Assembly (NCBI GenBank): GCA_947472635.1
Contig: CANJDY010000049.1
Location: forward strand, 1 to 11,685
Source of the DNA: Chitinophagaceae bacterium
GTDB lineage: Bacteria; Bacteroidota; Bacteroidia; Chitinophagales; Chitinophagaceae
Length of the DNA: 11,685 nt
Direction: 5' to 3'
Position numbers and translations under genes: made by a program. Below are positions 6,366-11,685 of this stretch, one piece after another; position 1 is the stretch's first letter; the number at the start of each line of letters is the position of its first letter. Under the pieces are notes generated by a model, which ran no database searches, was not told the DNA's origin, and was given only the letters and a program-made list of their open reading frames with translations.

Positions 6366-6398
6366 AAAAACCCGGTCACCAAAGTGAACCGGGTTTTT
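6366..6398. terminator. Two-way intrinsic terminator between convergent genes
   Basis: The left arm AAAAACCCGGTCAC (6366-6379) pairs with GTGAACCGGGTTTTT (6384-6398), with one bulged base and a 4-base loop. The T-run follows the stem on the plus strand and the A-run supplies a T-run on the minus strand, so it can stop both the lipid transcript and the glutamine synthetase transcript. It lies 75 bases past the glutamine synthetase stop but more than 600 bases past the PAP2 stop. Confidence 0.9.
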
Positions 6399-6473
6399 AC
6401 TTCCTTTATGATACAAGAGGCTATCAATACTGTTGAATAAATTGAAGTCAACTGCACTAACACAACAAGATGA

Positions 6474-8666
6474 TTATCTAAGAAACAGCATTTCTCTGTA
6501 CTTAGGCAATGACCAATGTGCATCATCTACCAACAATTCCAATTTATCTACATGGTAACGAATTTCGTCGAAATGTTTACCTTTTACATTGTCGCAATAG
6601 GCAATTGCTTTTTCTCTTGTTCCGGAAATAACATTTGCTTTTTTCCTTTCCTCAATCATATTTTGTACCCCGGTACTCATGGCATTAATATGATTGCTTA
6701 TTTTTTCCAAAACACTCAATTGACTTGAATAGGATGCTTCCTTCAAACCGGCTGCCTTTAACCCATTGATGTTTTCTATCAAAATGTTCTGATACTTAAC
6801 TGCAGAAGGAAGGATCAGCGAAGTAGCTAACTCACCCATGGTTCTTGCTTCAATCTGTACCTTTTTAATGTACGCTTCTAGCATAATTTCATGACGTGCT
6901 TCAAGTTCAGCATGGGTATAAATATCATTGCTTTTAAACAGATTTTTAGAGAGGTCGGTTACATAGGCATCTAAAGCCAGTGGAGTAGTTTTTATATTGG
7001 GTAACCCTCTTCTAGCAGCTTCATTCGCCCACTCTTCGCTATAGCCATCTCCTTCAAACAATACAGATTTACTTTCGATAATGTATTTTTGAATGACATG
7101 CATGATAGCAATTTCCTTTTTATCTCCTTTCTCGATACAAGCGTCTACATCTTTTTTAAACTGCTTCAATGTTTCAGCAACAATCGTATTTAACACGGTC
7201 ATGTTGATGGCGCAATTGGCTGCAGAACCTACGGCACGGAATTCAAATTTATTACCTGTAAAGGCAAAAGGAGAAGTACGATTTCTATCCGTGTTGTCCA
7301 ACATCAATTCTGGAATCGTTTTATGAATATCCAATTTCAACATGGCCTCATCTTGCTCATCAAATTTTCCACCTACCCTCGTTTCTACTTGGTTCAACAC
7401 CTCTGAAAGGTATTTACCAATAAAGATGGAAATGATTGCAGGAGGAGCTTCATTGGCACCCAAACGGTGATCATTACCCGCGCTTGCGATGGATGCTCTC
7501 AATAAACCAGCATAATCATGTACCGCTTTAATGGTGTTCACAAAGAAGGTTAAGAACATCAAATTGGTTTTAGGCGTTTTTCCCGGAGCCAATAAATTAA
7601 TTCCTGTATCTGTTGCGATACTCCAGTTATTGTGCTTGCCACTTCCATTAATACCCGCAAATGGCTTTTCATGTAACAATACAACCAGTCCGTGACGTTT
7701 AGCAACTCTGGCCATTACATCCATCAACAAAGTATTGTGATCTACTGCTAGATTCGCTTCTTCATAAATAGGTGCACACTCAAACTGTGAAGGAGCCACC
7801 TCATTGTGACGAGTACGTAATGGAATACCTAGCTTGTATGCTTCCTGCTCGTAATCCCGCATAAAGGCATAGATCCTTTCAGGAATAGCACCAAAATAAT
7901 GATCTTCCAATTGTTGGCCCTTAGCTGGTGAATGACCAAAAACCGTACGACCTGTCATAGTAATATCCGGGCGGGCATTCGCCATCGCCGCATCAATAAC
8001 AAAATATTCTTGCTCCCAACCCAGTGTAGCAGTTATTTTTGTTACATTTTTATCAAAATATTGCGCAACATCCACTGCCGCTTTATCCAATGCAACCAAC
8101 GCTTTAATCAAAGGTGTTTTTGCATCCAGTGACTCACCGGTGTAAGAAACAAAAATGGTAGGAACACATAATGTTTTTCCATTTCCGATTTCCATAATAA
8201 ATGCAGGAGAAGATGGATCCCATGCGGTATATCCTCGCGCTTCGAAAGTTGCTCTTAATCCTCCTGAAGGAAAAGAAGAAGCATCCGGCTCTTGTTGTAT
8301 TAAAGCTGCCCCTTCAAACTCTTCGATTGGTGTGCCATCACCTTTTAATGTAAAAAATGAATCGTGCTTTTCAGCAGAAAGATCCGTTAATGGTTGAAAC
8401 CAGTGTGTATAATGCGTAACCCCTTTGCTCTCTGCCCATGCTCTTAATCCATTCGCAATTTGGTTTCCCATACTACGATCTATTTTCTTACCTCCCCTGA
8501 TAGAGGATACTAAACTTTTATAAGCCTCATCACTTAAAAACTGACGGGCAGTTTTTAGCGTAAAAACATTTTCACCAAAAATTCCGGTAATTTTTACGGA
8601 GGATTTAACTGTTACTTCCGGATTAGACCGCAAGTTTTCAATTGCTTTAAAACGTAATGATTGCAT
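6474..8666 (-). CDS. glnN: Type III glutamine synthetase
   Basis: This 730-residue cytoplasmic enzyme makes glutamine from glutamate, ammonia and ATP, the entry point for ammonia assimilation. Its length fits GlnN (about 700-730) and is far above GlnA types I and II (about 350-470). In order it shows the type III N-terminal region with QQEPDASSFPSGGLR (124-138), the catalytic segment GWEQEYFVID (216-225), RHNEVAPSQFE (287-297), the NGSGKHNNWS loop (340-349), NEAPPAI (405-411) and the ATP/glutamate-binding stretch around NRTSPFAFTGNKFEFR (462-477), followed by the long helical C-terminal part peculiar to this type. All expected motifs are intact. The ATG at 8664-8666 follows an A-rich leader without a Shine-Dalgarno sequence. 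It is transcribed alone, convergent with the lipid genes and divergent from purL. Nitrogen control is likely from the family, but no known operator could be recognised. Confidence 0.97.
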   Translation of the reverse strand: MQSLRFKAIENLRSNPEVTVKSSVKITGIFGENVFTLKTARQFLSDEAYKSLVSSIRGGKKIDRSMGNQIANGLRAWAESKGVTHYTHWFQPLTDLSAEKHDSFFTLKGDGTPIEEFEGAALIQQEPDASSFPSGGLRATFEARGYTAWDPSSPAFIMEIGNGKTLCVPTIFVSYTGESLDAKTPLIKALVALDKAAVDVAQYFDKNVTKITATLGWEQEYFVIDAAMANARPDITMTGRTVFGHSPAKGQQLEDHYFGAIPERIYAFMRDYEQEAYKLGIPLRTRHNEVAPSQFECAPIYEEANLAVDHNTLLMDVMARVAKRHGLVVLLHEKPFAGINGSGKHNNWSIATDTGINLLAPGKTPKTNLMFLTFFVNTIKAVHDYAGLLRASIASAGNDHRLGANEAPPAIISIFIGKYLSEVLNQVETRVGGKFDEQDEAMLKLDIHKTIPELMLDNTDRNRTSPFAFTGNKFEFRAVGSAANCAINMTVLNTIVAETLKQFKKDVDACIEKGDKKEIAIMHVIQKYIIESKSVLFEGDGYSEEWANEAARRGLPNIKTTPLALDAYVTDLSKNLFKSNDIYTHAELEARHEIMLEAYIKKVQIEARTMGELATSLILPSAVKYQNILIENINGLKAAGLKEASYSSQLSVLEKISNHINAMSTGVQNMIEERKKANVISGTREKAIAYCDNVKGKHFDEIRYHVDKLELLVDDAHWSLPKYREMLFLR

Positions 8667-8711
8667 AGTTTTTAAGATTTAGGACCACAAAATACGCTAA
8701 TATTTACAAAT

Positions 8712-8723
8712 AAAACATGTTTT
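8712..8723. promoter_or_regulatory. Perfect 12-base palindrome upstream of glnN
   Basis: AAAACATGTTTT reads the same on both strands and lies about 45 bases before the glnN start codon, near where a promoter or leader would be. A dimeric regulator site is possible, but such AT-rich palindromes also arise by chance. Confidence 0.25.
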
Positions 8724-9036
8724 GGTAAAATTATTTCTATTTTTTTAATCAAAATGGTTGAAATTATAGATATTATCTAATTATATAATATATTGAATGC
8801 GACATGGTATTGCTCAAAAAACACAACAGCAATCACCCTCCAAAAAGTCAATGCACAGTAAATGAATGGGATATGATTAAAAAATCCTTTTGCCAACCAC
8901 CAAATAACCAAGTTGAAAAATTGTTTGAATAACTGCCCATTTACCCAGCTAGCACAAAACTCAACCGTCCCTGCAATTTTAAAGGCCGCAAAACAATTAT
9001 AATAGCCAATAAGGTAAAATAATATTCAACAAGCCG

Positions 9037-9065
9037 CTGAAAAAGAAATACAGGTTGTACTTTCG
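9037..9065 (+). promoter_or_regulatory. Candidate purL promoter of Bacteroidota type
   Basis: TACTTTCG at 9058-9065 matches the Bacteroidota -7 element TAnnTTTG at all but one position. CTG at 9037-9039, 18 bases upstream, is a partial match to the -33 TTG. It would start transcription about 8-12 bases before the purL ATG, giving a very short leader. Confidence 0.35.
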
Positions 9066-9080
9066 CACTTTGATATAATT

Positions 9081-11318
9081 ATGGAAATAACCGTTACAAC
9101 CGCAGAACAACTTCGGCTCACCGCAGAAGAATTTACATTAATACAGGAAAAGCTGGGCCGCATCCCCAACTTTACCGAACTCTGTTGCTTTAGTGCCATG
9201 TGGAGTGAGCATTGTAGTTACAAGAACTCTATCAAATGGCTAAAAACATTGCCTAGAGATGGCCAAAAAATGCTGGTAAAAGCCGGAGAAGAAAATGCCG
9301 GACTGATGGATATTGGAGATGGATATGGAGTTGTATTTAAAATTGAAAGTCACAACCACCCTAGTGCCATTGAGCCTTTTCAGGGTTCTGCCACCGGTGT
9401 AGGCGGTATTCACCGTGATATTTTTACAATGGGTGCCAGACCAATCGCTTCCCTTAATTCCCTGCGATTTGGAAATTTAACCGAGGCTAAAACCCAGCAT
9501 TTACTTGCGGGGGTGGTACATGGCATTGGCCATTATGGCAATTGCTTTGGAGTGCCAACGGTAGGCGGAGAAATTTATTTTGAAAACTGTTACCATACCA
9601 ATCCCCTTGTAAATGCCATGAGTGTAGGCATTTTAAAAAATGGAGATACCATATCGGCAACTGCTGAAGGAAAAGGTAATCCTGTTTTCTTTGTAGGCAG
9701 TGCTACTGGAAAAGATGGTATTGGTGGTGCGTCCTTTGCATCAGCCAACATCACTGCAGACAGCGCAGAAGATCTTCCCGCAGTACAAGTAGGCGATCCC
9801 TTTCAGGAAAAGAAGCTATTAGAGGCTTGTTTGGAAGTAATAAAAACAGGCGCTATTGTAGGAATGCAAGATATGGGAGCAGCAGGCATTATCTGCTCAA
9901 CAGCAGAAATGAGTGCCAAAGGAAATTCAGGAATGAAAATTTATCTCGATAAAGTCCCCATGCGCCAACAAAATATGAAGGCTTGGGAACTTTTATTGAG
10001 CGAAAGCCAGGAAAGAATGCTGATGGTAGTAGAAAAAGGAAAAGAGGCCGCTGTTATTGAAATATTTGAAAAATGGGATCTTCCTTGCAGTGAAATTGGT
10101 GAGGTGACTGCAGGTGGTGAACTTGAATTTTATATGAATGGAGAGCTGGAAGCCTCACTTCCCGCTGTGGAACTCGTTTTGGGTGGTGGTGCACCAGTAT
10201 ATGAAAGGGAATATGCTCGTCCGCAGTATATGGATCAAATAGCAGCATTTGATGCAGCAACGATTCAGCTACCGACAGATCTAAAGGCAGTAGCGGAACA
10301 ATTAATTCAAATACCCAATATTGCTAGCAAGCGCTGGATATACACTCAATATGATAGCATGGTTGGTGCTGGTACCTGTAGTACCAATGAACCAAGTGAT
10401 GCAGCCATCGTACTGGCAAAGCCCACCAATAAAGGACTTGCCCTTACCACCGATTGTAATAGCCGCTATGTTTTTGCCGACCCTTACAAAGGGGCAATGA
10501 TTGCAGTAGCAGAGGCGGCAAGGAATATCGTTTGTAGTGGTGGTCAGCCATTGGGTGTTACTAACTGTCTCAATTTTGGCAATCCCTACAATCCCGAGGT
10601 GTACTACCAATTTGTGCATGCCATTAAGGGAATGGGAGAAGCCTGCGTGAAATTTGACACGCCCGTTACAGGAGGAAATGTAAGTTTTTACAACCAGTCT
10701 CCTGATGGCCCCGTATACCCTACTCCTACCATTGGTATGGTGGGGTTACTAGAAAATGTTAGCCAAAAAATGACGATGGATTTTAAAAATGCCGGGGATC
10801 ATATTTATTTAATAGGCAATAGCAGCAACGATTTTAACTCATCGGAATATCTGCACAAAATACATGGAGTAGAATTTAGCCCGGCACCACATTTTGAATT
10901 GAATGAAGAATTTGATTTGCACCGGGTAATAGAAAAACTAATCAAGGACCAGTTGGTTCTTTCGGCTCATGATGTAAGTGAAGGCGGAATTTTTGTTACA
11001 CTCACTGAGAGTGGTTTTAACAAAAATCTTGGCTACCAGATTACCACCAACAAGAACTTCCGTAAAGATGCATGGCTTTTTGGAGAGGCGCAGACTAGGG
11101 TAATTGTATCGGTATCCCAACAGCAGGTGGCCGCCTTTGAAACTAGCGTAGGCGCTTTGAATGTACATTTTGAAAAACTGGGATCCGTAACAACTGGTGC
11201 CATGCAGATTGATAATGAGAACTGGGGTGATATTCAAGAATGGGGTAAAAAATATGACCAGGCAATTGGAAATCTTTTAGCAGGCCATGAATCAGAACAG
11301 GCGTTGATAGCCCTGTAA
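9081..11318 (+). CDS. purL: Phosphoribosylformylglycinamidine synthase subunit PurL (small form)
   Basis: The 745-residue cytoplasmic enzyme catalyses step four of purine synthesis: FGAR, ATP and glutamine-derived ammonia give FGAM. Its size matches the small PurL (about 720-750) of Bacillus and Thermotoga, not the roughly 1,200-1,300-residue fused form. Hallmarks in order are WSEHCSYK (41-48), KIESHNHPSAIEPFQG (87-102), GVGGIHRDIFTMGARP (106-121), GGEIYFE (162-168), GKDGIGGASFAS (210-221), VGDPFQEK (237-244), MQDMGAAGI (262-270), LSESQERML (306-314), TGGNVSFYNQS (530-540) and SAHDVSEGG (628-636). It has no glutaminase domain, so PurQ and PurS must be encoded elsewhere; neither is in the window. 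It is divergent from glnN, which makes the glutamine this pathway uses. The start codon ATG directly follows an AT-rich leader. Confidence 0.97.
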   Translation: MEITVTTAEQLRLTAEEFTLIQEKLGRIPNFTELCCFSAMWSEHCSYKNSIKWLKTLPRDGQKMLVKAGEENAGLMDIGDGYGVVFKIESHNHPSAIEPFQGSATGVGGIHRDIFTMGARPIASLNSLRFGNLTEAKTQHLLAGVVHGIGHYGNCFGVPTVGGEIYFENCYHTNPLVNAMSVGILKNGDTISATAEGKGNPVFFVGSATGKDGIGGASFASANITADSAEDLPAVQVGDPFQEKKLLEACLEVIKTGAIVGMQDMGAAGIICSTAEMSAKGNSGMKIYLDKVPMRQQNMKAWELLLSESQERMLMVVEKGKEAAVIEIFEKWDLPCSEIGEVTAGGELEFYMNGELEASLPAVELVLGGGAPVYEREYARPQYMDQIAAFDAATIQLPTDLKAVAEQLIQIPNIASKRWIYTQYDSMVGAGTCSTNEPSDAAIVLAKPTNKGLALTTDCNSRYVFADPYKGAMIAVAEAARNIVCSGGQPLGVTNCLNFGNPYNPEVYYQFVHAIKGMGEACVKFDTPVTGGNVSFYNQSPDGPVYPTPTIGMVGLLENVSQKMTMDFKNAGDHIYLIGNSSNDFNSSEYLHKIHGVEFSPAPHFELNEEFDLHRVIEKLIKDQLVLSAHDVSEGGIFVTLTESGFNKNLGYQITTNKNFRKDAWLFGEAQTRVIVSVSQQQVAAFETSVGALNVHFEKLGSVTTGAMQIDNENWGDIQEWGKKYDQAIGNLLAGHESEQALIAL

Positions 11319-11458
11319 CCTACTGGAACTAAATCGATGGGTAGCGGGCAGAACAAAGTTAGCCACACAAGTACTTTTATTTAGATGTTGATAAGGAGTA
11401 AATAAATTTCACTTTACCAATAATTAATTAATAAAACGAAAAAGTAATAATAAATACC
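11319..11458. other. Spacer between purL and proC
   Basis: This 140-base gap has no clear terminator and no clear Bacteroidota promoter box. AAGGAG at 11393-11398 resembles a Shine-Dalgarno sequence but is followed by stop triplets and no start codon, so it is probably incidental. Whether proC has its own promoter cannot be decided from the sequence. Confidence 0.5.
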
Positions 11459-11685
11459 ATGAACAAAAAAATCGCCATTATTGGAGGTGGAAATTTGGGA
11501 AGTGCCATCGCAGAAGGTTTGATAAAAAGTAAATTTTGCAAACCCGCTGATATCATACTTACCAAAAGGAATACGGCTACCATCAAACACCTTGCTAACA
11601 AAGGTGTTCAGGTAACTTCAGATAATGCGGCAGCGGTAAGAAAAAGCGAATTGATAATCTTGGCGATCAAGCCATTTCAGCTAAG
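11459..11685 (+). CDS. proC: Pyrroline-5-carboxylate reductase, 3' truncated
   Basis: The ATG at 11459 opens 75 codons that run off the window end. The N-terminal sequence is a Rossmann NAD(P)-binding fold: KKIAIIGGGNLGSAIAEGL, with the GxGxxG-like turn GGGNLG at residues 9-14 typical of P5C reductases, where many enzymes have GxGNMG. Near residue 68-73 LAIKPF matches the family's AVKPQ segment after the fourth strand. The enzyme reduces pyrroline-5-carboxylate to proline in the cytoplasm, the last step of proline synthesis. Only about a quarter of the expected 265-275 residues is present, so the substrate-binding helical domain is not visible. Other members of the 6-phosphogluconate-like reductase superfamily are less likely, given the GNLGSAIAEGL sequence. 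Confidence 0.9.
   Translation, partial: MNKKIAIIGGGNLGSAIAEGLIKSKFCKPADIILTKRNTATIKHLANKGVQVTSDNAAAVRKSELIILAIKPFQL

Larger units (their letters stand above)
8667..9080. other. Divergent intergenic region between glnN and purL
   Basis: This 414-base stretch holds no convincing gene; the longest small frame noticed is 19 codons (8873-8932), with nothing to support it. The half next to glnN is very AT-rich (8691-8800) and contains two short palindromes, AAAACATGTTTT at 8712-8723 and TAGATA-T-TATCTA at 8767-8779. It must contain promoters for both genes. A weak minus-strand candidate for glnN is TTG followed after about 16 bases by TAATTTTA (plus-strand positions about 8725-8751), which only partly fits the Bacteroidota consensus TTG/TAnnTTTG. 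Confidence 0.6.

Noticed and set aside
6516..8397. Several plus-strand open frames inside glnN
   Set aside because: They lie opposite an intact, fully recognisable glutamine synthetase and have no family features.
8873..8932. Small 19-codon frame in the glnN-purL intergenic region
   Set aside because: Too short, no ribosome-binding or promoter signal, and no recognisable sequence.
10054..11237. Minus-strand open frames inside purL
   Set aside because: They are antisense to a complete purL with all family motifs and show no coding character of their own.

Overview
The window looks like chromosomal DNA from a member of the Bacteroidota, most likely near the Chitinophagales (an inference from protein families, not a taxonomic test). 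The coding DNA is AT-leaning, start codons follow A-rich stretches with no clear Shine-Dalgarno sequence, and the gene set includes families typical of that phylum: a DUF5686 outer-membrane barrel with a carboxypeptidase-regulatory-like N-terminal domain, a DUF4833-type secreted protein, a type III glutamine synthetase and a Bacteroidota sphingolipid gene set.

Positions 1-5753 hold a tightly packed plus-strand gene run: the end of a GtrA-family membrane protein, the DUF5686 barrel, a CDP-alcohol phosphatidyltransferase with the phosphatidylinositol-phosphate-synthase signature, a DUF4833-type exported protein, a fatty acid 2-hydroxylase of the Scs7/FA2H type, and a PAP2-superfamily protein with Aur1-like (inositol phosphorylceramide synthase) motifs. 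Genes overlap or sit 3-25 bases apart, so they are probably one transcript whose promoter lies upstream of the window. Together they read as an inositol-sphingolipid module: make phosphatidylinositol phosphate, move the head group to ceramide, hydroxylate the acyl chain, and perhaps carry the product across the envelope using the GtrA, DUF4833 and DUF5686 proteins. The last role is inference.

Positions 5754-6473 are non-coding and hold an unusual array: three full copies and one partial copy of a roughly 125-base unit. Inside each copy is a heptamer tract (consensus SACCATT) whose copy number varies, and each unit junction can form a hairpin. The array runs directly into a strong two-way terminator that separates the lipid gene run from the convergent glutamine synthetase gene.

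Positions 6474-8666 (minus strand) encode type III glutamine synthetase. A 414-base AT-rich intergenic region with two short palindromes separates it from the divergent purL (9081-11318), the small form of formylglycinamidine ribonucleotide synthetase, an enzyme that consumes glutamine. The window ends in the first 75 codons of proC, pyrroline-5-carboxylate reductase. No transposase, phage, tRNA, rRNA or CRISPR feature was seen.
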